This document shows, one piece after another, positions 40,272 to 49,391 of a DNA stretch of 64,000 bases (within the stretch, counting starts at the first letter, position 1; each line of letters opens with the position of its first letter). Both the position numbers and the translations under genes were made by a program. The notes under the pieces are model-generated. The model did no database searches. It saw only the letters and a list, made by a program, of their open reading frames with translations, and was not told the DNA's origin. The stretch comes from an uncultured Dehalococcoidia bacterium (GTDB lineage Bacteria; Chloroflexota; Dehalococcoidia; Lucifugimonadales; JADFKI01): positions 248,001 through 312,000 of the forward strand of contig CATQHF010000001.1 in NCBI GenBank assembly GCA_958295865.1, in the 5' to 3' direction.

Positions 40272-40682
40272 GTGGCTGCGACTTCCGATTCCAATAAAAA
40301 GCTCCGGTGGATTCGAATATCTGCGCTGGTACTTATTCCCACGCTGTTCATCTTGACCGTTAATCGTATAGATGCAGACAGTGTAAAAGCGCCATTGCTG
40401 ACTATGATGGGCGGTGTTACCATCATAATAGGACTATCTCCGCCTCGCAGTATTACAATGCCTGACATATTCACATTTGCAGGAACTGGAATAGCGATAA
40501 TTGGAAGCGTCTATTGGCTAATCAGCGCGACACAGAACAGTACGATTAACGATTCGCTGTGGTCTTACTTCTTATCCGTACCCTTGATCCTGTTACTGTT
40601 TGTCTATGCGGTTATGTCGCTGCGTACTGTTATTGACTGGAAGGGCGTCAGAAGAGAAATGCGGAAAATAATGAGACGATAA
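40272..40682 (+). CDS. Small integral membrane protein of unknown function
   Basis: A 136-residue protein. The best start is GTG 40272, with GGAGG eight bases upstream; the ORF track's TTG at 40179 has no such site. Four hydrophobic segments are evident (ISALVLIPTLFILTV, LLTMMGGVTIIIGL, IFTFAGTGIAIIGSVYWLI, YFLSVPLILLLFVYAVM), with a basic C-terminus (WKGVRREMRKIMRR). I do not recognise the family. The AT-rich sequence and position directly after the MmeI-like gene suggest it travelled with it. Confidence 0.6.
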   Translation: MAATSDSNKKLRWIRISALVLIPTLFILTVNRIDADSVKAPLLTMMGGVTIIIGLSPPRSITMPDIFTFAGTGIAIIGSVYWLISATQNSTINDSLWSYFLSVPLILLLFVYAVMSLRTVIDWKGVRREMRKIMRR

Positions 40683-40748
40683 TGGGAAGAAAATGCAAAA
40701 AAGACAACTCACAGCGGGTTTGTCTGTCTTTATTAGGAGGGAATGGTA

Positions 40749-40913
40749 ATGAACGACCTGTTGGAGACCATGGGGCCGCTACTGATAATTTTGATGACTC
40801 TTTTGATGTTTGTGTTTGTCATGCAAATATTGAACGATGCAACCTGCGCCGCGATGGACGAGCATGCTCCCATTGGCAATGGTCTCATAAAATTGCTGGC
40901 TTTATGCTGGTGA
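40749..40913 (+). CDS. Single-pass small membrane protein (below ORF-track length)
   Basis: A 54-residue ORF with a textbook AGGAGG at 40735-40740, eight bases ahead of ATG 40749. The protein starts MNDLLETMGP and then forms one hydrophobic helix (LLIILMTLLMFVFVMQIL), followed by a short soluble tail. It is in line with the preceding membrane protein gene, 66 bases away. No family recognised. Confidence 0.55.
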   Translation: MNDLLETMGPLLIILMTLLMFVFVMQILNDATCAAMDEHAPIGNGLIKLLALCW

Positions 40914-40964
40914 TAGGTGAGTCTTTTACGCAAAACTGACACGACAGCCCCCCGGAGGCTTGCT

Positions 40965-41717
40965 ATGGCAACCACCAGAACCATTACCAACGCCTGGGTT
41001 ACGCGGACGCTGCCGGACATCTTCTACGAAGAGCCGGAGATAGCGGAGGACGCCGTGGTGCAGGAAGCCGCGCTAGACCGAATCAAGCACCTGCTAATGC
41101 AGCGCTACGGAAAGCGTGCGGATGTGTTCATATCGGGCCTGTTCTATGTCGCCTACGACATAGCCGACGGCAACCGCCGCGTGCAGCCCGACTGCTTCAT
41201 CGCGTTCGATGTCGACGCCGAGGCAATCCGCCGAAACCTGCCGCACTTCTGGGTATGGGAAGCGGGAAAGGTGCCCGACTTCGTGATGGAAGTGGCATCG
41301 CCCAGCACGGCGGCAAACGACCTTGGCCACAAGCGCGACCTCTACGCCGAGCTGGGCGTATCCGAGTACTGGCGGTTCGACTCCACAGGCGGCGAGTTGT
41401 ACGGGCAGCCGCTTGTGGGCGAGCATCTTGTCGCCGGCGAGTATCAGCCGTATGAATCGCAAGTCGGAGAAGACGGCTCTGTCAGGTCGTACAGCGAGCT
41501 GCTGGATCTCGAGTTCTACTGGAACGGAGAAGAATTCGATGTGCTTGACCCTGAAACCGGCAAGACGATAGACCTCCTGGACAAGGCGACAGACGACTTG
41601 GATAAAGCGACAGACGCCCTGGAAGCGGAACGCAAGGCGCGCATTGCGGCGGAAGCGCGCGAGCGGGCGCTGCTGGCAGAGATTGCGCGCCTGCGCCATC
41701 AGCAGACGACGCGATGA
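40965..41717 (+). CDS. Uma2 family endonuclease with coiled-coil tail (tandem cluster B, copy 1)
   Basis: A 250-residue protein from ATG 40965 with GGAGG upstream. The nuclease core includes VQPDCFIAFDVDAEAI, VPDFVMEVASPSTAANDLGHKRDLYAELG and EYWRFD. After residue 195 comes a coiled coil (LLDKATDDLDKATDALEAER) ending EIARLRHQQTTR. This differs from cluster A proteins, which lack the tail. It is one of three copies in head-to-tail order, more than 90% identical by eye. Cellular role unknown. Confidence 0.87.
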   Translation: MATTRTITNAWVTRTLPDIFYEEPEIAEDAVVQEAALDRIKHLLMQRYGKRADVFISGLFYVAYDIADGNRRVQPDCFIAFDVDAEAIRRNLPHFWVWEAGKVPDFVMEVASPSTAANDLGHKRDLYAELGVSEYWRFDSTGGELYGQPLVGEHLVAGEYQPYESQVGEDGSVRSYSELLDLEFYWNGEEFDVLDPETGKTIDLLDKATDDLDKATDALEAERKARIAAEARERALLAEIARLRHQQTTR

Positions 41718-41772
41718 CGCAAACGCCGCCCACCGACGCACTGAAATCGCCAACAGACCCCGGAGGCTTGCT

Positions 41773-42483
41773 ATGGCAACGACCAGAACCATTACCAACG
41801 CCTGGGTTACGCGGACGCTGCCGGACATCTTCTACGAAGAGCCGGAGATAGCGGAGGACGCCGTGGTGCAGGAAATCGCGCTAGACCGAATCAAGCATCT
41901 GCTAATGCAGCGCTACGGAAAGCGTGCGGATGTGTTCATCTCAGGCCTGTTCTATGTCGCCTACGACATAGCCGACGGCAACCGCCGCGTGCAGCCCGAC
42001 TGCTTCATCGCGTTCGACGTCGACGCCGAGGCAATCCGCCGAAACCTGCCGCACTTCTGGGTATGGGAAGCGGGTAAGGTGCCCGACTTCGTGATGGAAG
42101 TGGCATCGCCCAGCACGGCGGCGAACGACCTCGGCCACAAGCGCGACCTCTACGCCGAGCTGGGCGTATCGGAGTACTGGCGGTTCGACTCCACAGGCGG
42201 CGATCTGTACGGGCAGCCGCTTGTGGGCGAGCGTCTTATCGACGGCGAGTATCAGCCGTATGAATCGCAAGTCGGAGAAGACGGCTCTGTCAGGTCGTAC
42301 AGCGAGCTGCTGGATCTCGAGTTCTACTGGAACGGAGAAGAGTTCGATGTGCTCGACCCCGAAACCGGCAAGACGATAGACCTCCTGGAGATAGAACGCG
42401 AGGCGCGCATTGCGGCGGAAGCGCGCGAGCGGGCGCTGCTGGCAGAGATTGCGCGCCTGCGCCAGCAGCAGACGACGCGATGA
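41773..42483 (+). CDS. Uma2 family endonuclease (tandem cluster B, copy 2, short coiled coil)
   Basis: A 236-residue copy starting at ATG 41773 in the same GGAGGCTTGCT context as its neighbours. The nuclease core is intact. The DKATDDL-type heptads of the tail are missing: the sequence goes from KTIDLLEIEREARIAAEARE directly to the common ending. The 55-bp spacer to the next copy (ACGCAAACGCCGCCCACCGA) is shared by all three copies, fixing the duplication unit at about 770-850 bp. Confidence 0.87.
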   Translation: MATTRTITNAWVTRTLPDIFYEEPEIAEDAVVQEIALDRIKHLLMQRYGKRADVFISGLFYVAYDIADGNRRVQPDCFIAFDVDAEAIRRNLPHFWVWEAGKVPDFVMEVASPSTAANDLGHKRDLYAELGVSEYWRFDSTGGDLYGQPLVGERLIDGEYQPYESQVGEDGSVRSYSELLDLEFYWNGEEFDVLDPETGKTIDLLEIEREARIAAEARERALLAEIARLRQQQTTR

Positions 42484-42538
42484 CGCAAACGCCGCCCACC
42501 GACGCACTGAAATCGCCAACAGACCCCGGAGGCTTGCT

Positions 42539-43333
42539 ATGGCAACGACCAGAACCATTACCAACGCCTGGGTTACGCGGACGCTGCCGGACATCTTCTA
42601 CGAAGAGCCGGAGATAGCGGAGGACGCCGTGCTGCAGGAAGCCGCGCTAGACCAAATCAAGCACCTGCTCATACGGCGCTACGGAAAGCGGACGGATGTG
42701 TTCATCTCAGGCCTGTTCTATGTCGCCTACGACATAGCCGACGGCAACCGCCGCGTGCAGCCCGACTGCTTCATCGCGTTCGATGTCGATGCCGAGGCAA
42801 TCCGCCGAAACCTGCCGAACTTCTGGGTATGGGAAGCGGGGAAGGTGCCCGACTTCGTGATGGAAGTGGCATCGCCCAGCACGGCGGCAAACGACCTCGG
42901 CCACAAGCGCGACCTCTACGCCGAGCTGGGCGTATCCGAGTACTGGCGGTTCGACTCCACAGGCGGCGTGTTGTATGGTCATCCGCTTGTGGGCGAGCGT
43001 CTCGTCGCCGGCGAGTATCAGCCGTATGAATCGCAAGTCGGAGAAGACGGCTCTGTCAGGTCGTACAGCGAGCTGCTGGATCTCGAGTTCTACTGGAACG
43101 GAGAAGAGTTCGATGTGCTTGACCCTGAAACCGGCAAGACGATAGACCTTCTGGACAAGGCGATAGACGACTTGGACAAAGCGATGGATGACTTGGACAA
43201 GGTGACAGACGACTTGGACAAGGCGACAGACGCCCTAGAAGCGGAACGCGAGGCGCGCATCGCGGCGGAAGCGCGCGAGCGGGCGCTGCTGGCAGAGATT
43301 GCGCGCCTGCGCCAGCAGCAGACGACGCGATGA
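42539..43333 (+). CDS. Uma2 family endonuclease (tandem cluster B, copy 3, long coiled coil)
   Basis: A 264-residue copy from ATG 42539. It has the longest coiled coil: four successive DDLDKx units (DKAIDDLDKAMDDLDKVTDD and on) before LEAEREARIAAEARE. The repeats are 21-bp units at DNA level, so tail length varies by slippage or unequal exchange. The nuclease-core motifs VQPDCFIAFD and FVMEVASPST are intact. The copy is followed by the GatC-like gene. Confidence 0.87.
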   Translation: MATTRTITNAWVTRTLPDIFYEEPEIAEDAVLQEAALDQIKHLLIRRYGKRTDVFISGLFYVAYDIADGNRRVQPDCFIAFDVDAEAIRRNLPNFWVWEAGKVPDFVMEVASPSTAANDLGHKRDLYAELGVSEYWRFDSTGGVLYGHPLVGERLVAGEYQPYESQVGEDGSVRSYSELLDLEFYWNGEEFDVLDPETGKTIDLLDKAIDDLDKAMDDLDKVTDDLDKATDALEAEREARIAAEARERALLAEIARLRQQQTTR

Positions 43334-43392
43334 CGCAAACGCCGCCCACCGACGCACTGAAATACCGACCGACTGACACACTGGAGCCACCC

Positions 43393-43587
43393 ATGCCCAC
43401 CATAACCCCCCGCCAAATCCACGAACTCGCAGACATCGCCGGCCTTCAACTGGACGACGCCCGCGCGGAGACGATAGCGGCGCGGCTGGAATCCATGCTG
43501 GAGGCGCTCGACGAGATTCCCGCCGACGCGCTCGCATCCGTAGAGCCTGCAATCACCTTTGCGCCGTATGAGGCAGCCGATGAGTAA
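43393..43587 (+). CDS. GatC/AtzG-like small amidase partner
   Basis: A 64-residue protein from ATG 43393 (MPTITPRQIHELADIAGLQL). The pattern of two helices followed by PAITFAPYEAADE fits the GatC-like family that wraps an amidase subunit. It overlaps the amidase start by eight bases. No GatB gene is in the window, so this is more likely an AtzG/AtzE-type amidohydrolase pair than the tRNA amidotransferase. Confidence 0.75.
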   Translation: MPTITPRQIHELADIAGLQLDDARAETIAARLESMLEALDEIPADALASVEPAITFAPYEAADE

Positions 43588-44995
43588 TACGGAACTTCAC
43601 TATAAGCCAATCACCGAGCAGGCGGCGATGCTGCGTGGCGGCGAGTTGTCGCCCGTCGATCTGACGCAGGCATACCTTGAGCGCATAGCCGCCCTCAACG
43701 GCGAACTCGGCGCGTACATCACCGTCATGGGCGAGCATGCGCTGGCGCAAGCGCGGCAAGCCGAATCCGAGATGAGTTCGGGCGAGAACAAGGGCGCTTT
43801 GCACGGCATCCCCGTCGCCATCAAGGACATCATCTATACCGACGGCGTGCTCACATCCGGCGGCTCCAAGGCGCTTGCCGACTTCATCCCCGACGAAGAT
43901 TCGACCATCGTCCGCAGGCTGGACGCCGCAGGCGCGGTATTGCTCGGCAAGCTCAACCTCAGCGAGTTCGCCATCGGCGGCACGATAGATCACCCCTTCG
44001 GCACGCCGCGCAACCCCTGGAACACCGAACACACGGCGGGCGGCTCCAGCAGCGGCTCAGGCGTGGCGGCGGCGGGCGGCTTGTGCGCCGGCGCGCTCGG
44101 CTCGGACACCGGCGGCAGCGTGCGCGGTCCCGCCGGCTTCTGCGGCATCGTCGGACTGCGCCCCACCTATGGCAGGGTAACGCGACACGGCGTCATCCCG
44201 ATGTGCTGGTCTATGGACACCGTCGGCCCAATGACGCGCACCGTCGCCGACTGCGCCCTGATGCTCAACGCCATCGCGGGCAGAGATGCCCTCGACCCCA
44301 CCTCCGGCAGCGCGCCCGTGCCCGACTACACCGCGACGCTCCATGAAGGAGTGCGCGGGCTGCGTATAGGACTGCCGACCGAGATGTTCGACTTCGAGGG
44401 GCTGGACGCAGATGTGCGCGAGTCCGTCATGCGTGCCGTGAGCGTGCTGGAAGAGCGCGGGGCGTCGGCTGAAGAGATGTCGCTGCCCACATCGGCGAAC
44501 AGCGGCGCGGTGTTCATCGCCACCGCCGACGTTGACGCCGCCGCATACCACAGCGACCGGCTGCGAACCAGAGGCGACGATTACGACTGGAGCACCCGCG
44601 CGCGCCTCGAATCTGCGGCGCTCACGCCCGCGTGGGCATACCTGCGCGCTCAGCGAGCGAGGACGCTCATTCGCCGCGAACTGACCGACGCCCTAGACGC
44701 CTACGACATCATCATCCTGCCCACAGGCCCCGTCGCCGCGCCCACCATAGAAGCATCCACCGGCAAGCCCGGCGGCTACTACCAAGGCAAGCTCGACCTC
44801 GGACGCAGGCGATACACAAGCCCCGCCGCGCTCGCCGGGCTGCCCGCCCTATCCATCCCCTGCGGCTTCTCCGCCACCGGCCTGCCCATCGGCATGCAGC
44901 TCATCGGCAAAGCCTTCGCCGAGCCAACCCTCTTCCGCGCCGCCCAAGCCTACGAATCCGCCACAGAATGGCACACGCGACACCCGACGGTTTAA
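43580..44995 (+). CDS. Amidase signature family hydrolase (GatA/AtzE-like)
   Basis: A 471-residue amidase from ATG 43580 (MSNTELHYKPITEQ). The Ser-cisSer-Lys triad is complete: GIPVAIKDIIYTDG (Lys), GGSSSGSGVAAAGG (cis-Ser) and GSDTGGSVRGPAGFCG (nucleophile Ser). Length fits GatA and AtzE. The absence of gatB nearby leaves substrate open; hydrolysis of small amides is most likely. Confidence 0.9.
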   Translation: MSNTELHYKPITEQAAMLRGGELSPVDLTQAYLERIAALNGELGAYITVMGEHALAQARQAESEMSSGENKGALHGIPVAIKDIIYTDGVLTSGGSKALADFIPDEDSTIVRRLDAAGAVLLGKLNLSEFAIGGTIDHPFGTPRNPWNTEHTAGGSSSGSGVAAAGGLCAGALGSDTGGSVRGPAGFCGIVGLRPTYGRVTRHGVIPMCWSMDTVGPMTRTVADCALMLNAIAGRDALDPTSGSAPVPDYTATLHEGVRGLRIGLPTEMFDFEGLDADVRESVMRAVSVLEERGASAEEMSLPTSANSGAVFIATADVDAAAYHSDRLRTRGDDYDWSTRARLESAALTPAWAYLRAQRARTLIRRELTDALDAYDIIILPTGPVAAPTIEASTGKPGGYYQGKLDLGRRRYTSPAALAGLPALSIPCGFSATGLPIGMQLIGKAFAEPTLFRAAQAYESATEWHTRHPTV

Positions 44996-45053
44996 CAGGA
45001 TATACTGGACGACGGTGTAGAGTTGCGAATTGCGATTATATGGAAGGTGAACG

Positions 45054-46835
45054 ATGGGCAGCAGGAAAAAGAGCGGCGGTGTAGAACGGGTGTATAGAGC
45101 CGCTAGGACATGGATGGAGCGTGCGCTGCGCTCGGATGATTCGCTGTTCACGCCGGGCGAGCCTATTTGGTCATCCCGATGGCTTAGTGAACTCCATGAG
45201 CGTTTCTTGAACAGGCCGGATGCGGGACAAGGCAGTTTCTACGACAAGTTGAGGGTTCAACTTGAAGGCAGTCCGCCCGAAGTGTACCAGCTTATGGCGG
45301 AAGTGCTGTATGTCCACTTTCTCATCATTTGGCAAGGCGCGATGAAAAAGGCCACTAAGCAGAATGGCATCAATCGATTGCTCGGATGGTCGAATCGCGA
45401 CGACATAAAGATACCTGATGAGTTGCTGTCCGCGCAAACACCCGGCATAGTCAATCCCGGTATTGGATTTGGCACATACCGCCCGTATCAGGTCGGCCTA
45501 CTCATTGAGTTCGTCGAGCAGTGGAAAGAGGAAACTCAGGACGAGCAACAGCGTCTGCTAAATGACCCTTGGGCATTCAGGGATTTCTTAATGCGGCTAA
45601 GTTTTAGTAGCGAACTGCTTATGCACAATCCAGACACTCCGCGTATCCAACGCCAGGCGTTGCTTCACCTAGTTTTCCCCGACACCTTCGAGGGAATAGT
45701 CAGCGGCGAGCACAAGAATAAAATTGCTAATGCTGGTGCTTTTGCACACCACATCACAGAACCGACTGAAGATGTTGACCGCAAAATCCAACAGCTTCGC
45801 CGAGGTCTTGAGGACGAACTTAGGAAAGATTTTGACTTTTATGACAACGACCTTCGTGTTCGGTGGGACCCTACGGCGACAGTCAACGATGAACTTTGGA
45901 ATGATGAAAATGAAACCCCACCATCGCCCACGCTTGACGGCCTCGCTGCCGAACTAACCCTCCCCGTCGAGTTCCTTGAAAAGATTGAACTGCTGCTCGA
46001 CGAAAAGAAGCAGGTCATATTCCAAGGTCCGCCGGGCACGGGCAAGACTTATGTCGCGCGAGAACTTGCGGAGTTTCTGGCAGGTTCGCAAGACCGCGTT
46101 ACGCTGGTGCAGTTCCATCCTTCGTACTCTTATGAGGACTTTGTTCAAGGCTTCCGTCCGACGCTTAAGGATAGGCAAGCGGGCTTTGAGCTCCGGGACG
46201 GGCCGTTATTGCGTGCGGCGAAGGCGGCAAGCCAAAACAGGGACGCGAAGCACTTCCTCATCATAGACGAGATTAACCGCGGCAACCTCGCCAGTGTGTT
46301 CGGCGAATTGTACTTCCTGCTAGAGTACCGCGATGAGAAAATCGCCCTCCAGTATTCGGGTGAAGGCGAGGGTGAAGGATTTTCGCTGCCCGATAACCTG
46401 TATATCATCGGCACGATGAACACGGCAGACCGCTCCATCGCGCTGGTTGACCTCGCGCTGCGCCGCCGCTTCTACTTTGTGGAGTTCCACCCGGATAATG
46501 AGCCTATCAATGGGCTGCTGCGTCGTTGGATGAAGAAGAACGGGCTTGGCGATATGGAGTGGGTGGCAGATGTCGTCGATAAGGCGAACCGGCTATTGGC
46601 AGACGATCGCCACGCTGCCATCGGGCCGAGCTACTTCATGAAGCCCGACTTGGATGAAGCCGCAGCCGAGCGGATATGGACGCACAGCGTCTTGCCGTAC
46701 ATAGAGGAACGCCTTTTCGGAAGTGACGAACGGCTTGGCGAGTTCGACCTTGACGCGCTGAGGAAAGAGATTTCTAGGGGCGGTGAAAGTCAGGCGGGCG
46801 ACGACGCTCCCGGAGATAATAATGGCGGCGAATAG
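45054..46835 (+). CDS. mcrB: McrB-type AAA+ GTPase of a type IV restriction system
   Basis: A 593-residue protein. The N-terminal 300 residues vary (target recognition). The AAA+ motor has IFQGPPGTGKTYVARELA (Walker A), FLIIDEINRGNLASVFGELY (Walker B) and MNTADRSIALVDLALRRRF (the McrB-specific NTxD motif). McrB hydrolyses GTP to drive McrC cleavage of modified DNA. McrC follows after two bases. GC content is close to that of neighbours, with moderate differences in the N-terminal region. Confidence 0.93.
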   Translation: MGSRKKSGGVERVYRAARTWMERALRSDDSLFTPGEPIWSSRWLSELHERFLNRPDAGQGSFYDKLRVQLEGSPPEVYQLMAEVLYVHFLIIWQGAMKKATKQNGINRLLGWSNRDDIKIPDELLSAQTPGIVNPGIGFGTYRPYQVGLLIEFVEQWKEETQDEQQRLLNDPWAFRDFLMRLSFSSELLMHNPDTPRIQRQALLHLVFPDTFEGIVSGEHKNKIANAGAFAHHITEPTEDVDRKIQQLRRGLEDELRKDFDFYDNDLRVRWDPTATVNDELWNDENETPPSPTLDGLAAELTLPVEFLEKIELLLDEKKQVIFQGPPGTGKTYVARELAEFLAGSQDRVTLVQFHPSYSYEDFVQGFRPTLKDRQAGFELRDGPLLRAAKAASQNRDAKHFLIIDEINRGNLASVFGELYFLLEYRDEKIALQYSGEGEGEGFSLPDNLYIIGTMNTADRSIALVDLALRRRFYFVEFHPDNEPINGLLRRWMKKNGLGDMEWVADVVDKANRLLADDRHAAIGPSYFMKPDLDEAAAERIWTHSVLPYIEERLFGSDERLGEFDLDALRKEISRGGESQAGDDAPGDNNGGE

Positions 46836-46837
46836 CA

Positions 46838-48052
46838 ATGCGAAAAATCGATCTGCAAGAGTATCAAGATAGTAAGCCGTATGCGCTGTCGGTAGATGAG
46901 CGCGGAGTTTTATCGTCCAAAGACTTGTCGCTGGCAATCACGCCCGCTCCCGGCACCGATGAGTATATCTTGAAGCCCGACTCCATCGTCGGCGCAATGG
47001 AAATCGACGACCTGTCGATTCTGATACAGCCAAAAATTAGCATTCCGAAGTTGCTGTCGCTGGCGTGCTACGCTATGGGCGTGTACAAATCCCAGGGCAT
47101 GCGGCAGTTCGACTTCAAGGAAGAAGAAACGCTACCCGATACGCTCGCACTCGCGCTTTCAGCCGCCGCGCGGCGGGCGTTCTCGCGCGGGTTGCTGCAC
47201 GGATACCTCACAAGGGAAGAAGCGCTTCACACCGTTCGCGGCCGCATCAGGTTCGACGAGCAGATAAGGCATAGGTTCGGCATGCCTTTGCCGGTTGAAG
47301 TGCGGTACGACGAATTCACCGACGACATCTTGGCTAACCGCTTGGTGAAGGCGGCGACCGTGCGGCTTGGAGCGATGCGACTGAGGTCCCGAGATGCGCG
47401 CAGTGGGCTTGGATGGATAGCGGCTATGCTCGACGGCGTATCACTGACCGAGTTTGCGCCAAACGATGTGCCGAAGGTCCCGTTCGACCGCATCAACGAA
47501 CACTATCAGGGCGTCGTCGGGCTGTCGCGGCTTATCCTGCAACACAGCGCGTTTGAGGCTGGTAGGGGGCAGATCAGAGCGACTGGCTTTCTGATGGACA
47601 TGAACGCTGTCTTCCAAAAATTCGTGACGCAGGCGTTGCGCGATACGCTTGGGTTGTCTGAGAATGTGTTTCTCGAAAAGCGCATTCCAAGTCTCGATGT
47701 ACAGGATAAGGTGGGTTTGAGACCGGACTTGACATGGTGGGACGGCGGCGTCTGCATCTTCGTGGGCGATGCCAAGTACAAGAAAATCGCCGGCGAAAGC
47801 GTTCCCAACGCTGACCTATATCAGTTGCTCGCTTACACGACCGCGCTCGACCTACCCGGCGGGTTGCTCATCTACGCGCAAGGCGAAGCCGATTCGATTG
47901 TCCACACCGTTAGGCATTCCGGCAAGCGCCTGGAGGTTGCCGCGCTTGACCTATCCGGCTCGCTCGATGACATCCTCACTCAAATCAAGATACTGGCAGC
48001 AAAGGTCAAAGCATTGCGCGCTAATGCACAAGCGTTGCGGCGCGCGGCGTGA
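46838..48052 (+). CDS. mcrC: McrC family nuclease subunit
   Basis: A 404-residue partner of McrB. The N-terminal domain includes IQPKISIPKLLSLACYAMG and VRGRIRFDEQIRHRFGMPLP. The C-terminal PD-(D/E)XK site is LRPDLTWWDGG then IFVGDAKYKKI, with both acids and the Lys in place. The set is complete, so the McrBC system should be able to restrict DNA carrying modified cytosines or similar marks. It ends about 100 bases ahead of tRNA-Pro. Confidence 0.93.
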   Translation: MRKIDLQEYQDSKPYALSVDERGVLSSKDLSLAITPAPGTDEYILKPDSIVGAMEIDDLSILIQPKISIPKLLSLACYAMGVYKSQGMRQFDFKEEETLPDTLALALSAAARRAFSRGLLHGYLTREEALHTVRGRIRFDEQIRHRFGMPLPVEVRYDEFTDDILANRLVKAATVRLGAMRLRSRDARSGLGWIAAMLDGVSLTEFAPNDVPKVPFDRINEHYQGVVGLSRLILQHSAFEAGRGQIRATGFLMDMNAVFQKFVTQALRDTLGLSENVFLEKRIPSLDVQDKVGLRPDLTWWDGGVCIFVGDAKYKKIAGESVPNADLYQLLAYTTALDLPGGLLIYAQGEADSIVHTVRHSGKRLEVAALDLSGSLDDILTQIKILAAKVKALRANAQALRRAA

Positions 48053-48156
48053 ATGATGCCACATAACCTTGCCATCCCCGCCGTATGCCCTTATCATCAA
48101 TATGCGGGACTTGCCACCATTGTGCTGATATGGTGGCGAGCCTGCAATTCGGCAGT

Positions 48157-48231
48157 CGGGGTGTAGCGCAGCGGGAGCGCGCCTGCTTTGGGAGCAGGAG
48201 GTCGCCGGTTCAATCCCGGCCACCCCGACCA
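48157..48231 (+). tRNA. tRNA-Pro (TGG anticodon), CCA encoded
   Basis: A 7-bp acceptor stem CGGGGTG/CACCCCG, an anticodon stem-loop CCTGC-TTTGGGA-GCAGG with anticodon TGG, a GGTTCAATCC T-arm, discriminator A and encoded CCA. The upstream gap contains no integrase. The following gene starts 43 bases downstream. Confidence 0.95.
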
Positions 48232-48274
48232 CAACCTCGCCATCCTGCCACTTCCCCCCCAAGGAGGCTTGCCC

Positions 48275-49366
48275 GTGACCCGCATCGACCGGCAGACGCG
48301 CCGCCGCTCCATGCGCCTTGGGCTTACCGCGCTCGACGAAGACCGCGCCTGCCCCGGCTATGTGCTGTACACTCCCCTGTTCGGCGCGGGCGAGCCGCTG
48401 CTCATAGACCTGCGCGGCAATCTGATTCACAGGTGGCGGATGCCGTATCCGCCCGCCTTTTCGGGCTACCTGCTGCCCGACGGCAACCTGTTCTACGGCG
48501 GCAGGCCCCCGGCGGACGAAACGACCGCCGCGCCCTTTCCTCTGTGGCAAATCTTGAGGGGCGGCGCGATGCTCATCGCCGACTGGCAGGGCAATGTGCT
48601 CTGGGAACACCGCGATGAGTGGCATCACCACGACGCCCGCCGCACCGAGTCCGACGGCGCGATCTACCTCGGGCTTTGCCGCGTGCCTGCCGACATTGCC
48701 GCGCAGGTCAAGGGCGGCATCCCCGCCGACGGCGATATATGGGCAGACGAGATTGTGGAAGTGGACGCCGACGGCAACCGCCTGTGGACATGGCGCGCGC
48801 ACGAGCATCTCGACTTGGAGACGGATGTCCTCACCTTCAACGACCCGCGCGAGAACTGGACGCATGGCAACGCCGTCGTGCCGCTCCCCGACGACCGCGT
48901 GATGGTCAGCTTCCGGAGCATATCCACCGTGGGCATCATCGACAAGGCGACCGGAGATTTCGTCTGGAAGCTCGGCCCTGATGTGCTGGCGCAGCAGCAC
49001 GACCCCTCGATGCTGCCCAACGGCAATGTGCTAATCTTCGACAACGGCGCGCACAGGCGCGACACACCCTTCAACTACTCGCGCGTCATCGAAGTCGATC
49101 CCGCGTCCAACGAAATCGTCTGGGAATATCAGGACACCCCATCCCTCAACTTCTTCAGCAACATCCTCTCCGGCGCGCGTCGCCTGCCCAACGGCAACAC
49201 CCTAATCGTTGAGGGCTTCTTCGGGCGCATGTTCCAAGTAACCCCCGAGGGCGAAGTAGTCTGGGAATACATCAGCCCGCACTTCGCGGCAAGCGGCTTC
49301 TACGGCGAGGTCAACGCCGTCTTCCGCGTGGAACACTACATGCCCGGCGAAATCCCCCACCTGTAA
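48275..49366 (+). CDS. Arylsulfotransferase (ASST)-like protein
   Basis: A 363-residue protein with GTG start 48275 and AAGGAGG eight bases upstream; the ORF-track start lies inside the tRNA. It shows six-bladed propeller repeats such as LIADWQGNVLWEHRDEWHHH, NRLWTWRAHEHLD, GNAVVPLPDDRVMVSFRS, AQQHDPSMLPNGNVLIFDNG and GARRLPNGNTLIVEG. His residues in QQHDPS and HHHDA are candidates for the catalytic His. There is no signal peptide, whereas classical ASST is periplasmic. A sulfate transfer or a lyase function is possible; substrate not identifiable. Confidence 0.82.
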   Translation: MTRIDRQTRRRSMRLGLTALDEDRACPGYVLYTPLFGAGEPLLIDLRGNLIHRWRMPYPPAFSGYLLPDGNLFYGGRPPADETTAAPFPLWQILRGGAMLIADWQGNVLWEHRDEWHHHDARRTESDGAIYLGLCRVPADIAAQVKGGIPADGDIWADEIVEVDADGNRLWTWRAHEHLDLETDVLTFNDPRENWTHGNAVVPLPDDRVMVSFRSISTVGIIDKATGDFVWKLGPDVLAQQHDPSMLPNGNVLIFDNGAHRRDTPFNYSRVIEVDPASNEIVWEYQDTPSLNFFSNILSGARRLPNGNTLIVEGFFGRMFQVTPEGEVVWEYISPHFAASGFYGEVNAVFRVEHYMPGEIPHL

Positions 49367-49391
49367 GCGGGCCAACGAGATGCCATGTACA

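Noticed and set aside
43393-44995. Calling the small protein and amidase gatC and gatA
   Set aside because: Without gatB next to them, and given the divergent small subunit, an AtzG/AtzE-like amidase pair is equally possible, so gene symbols were left empty.
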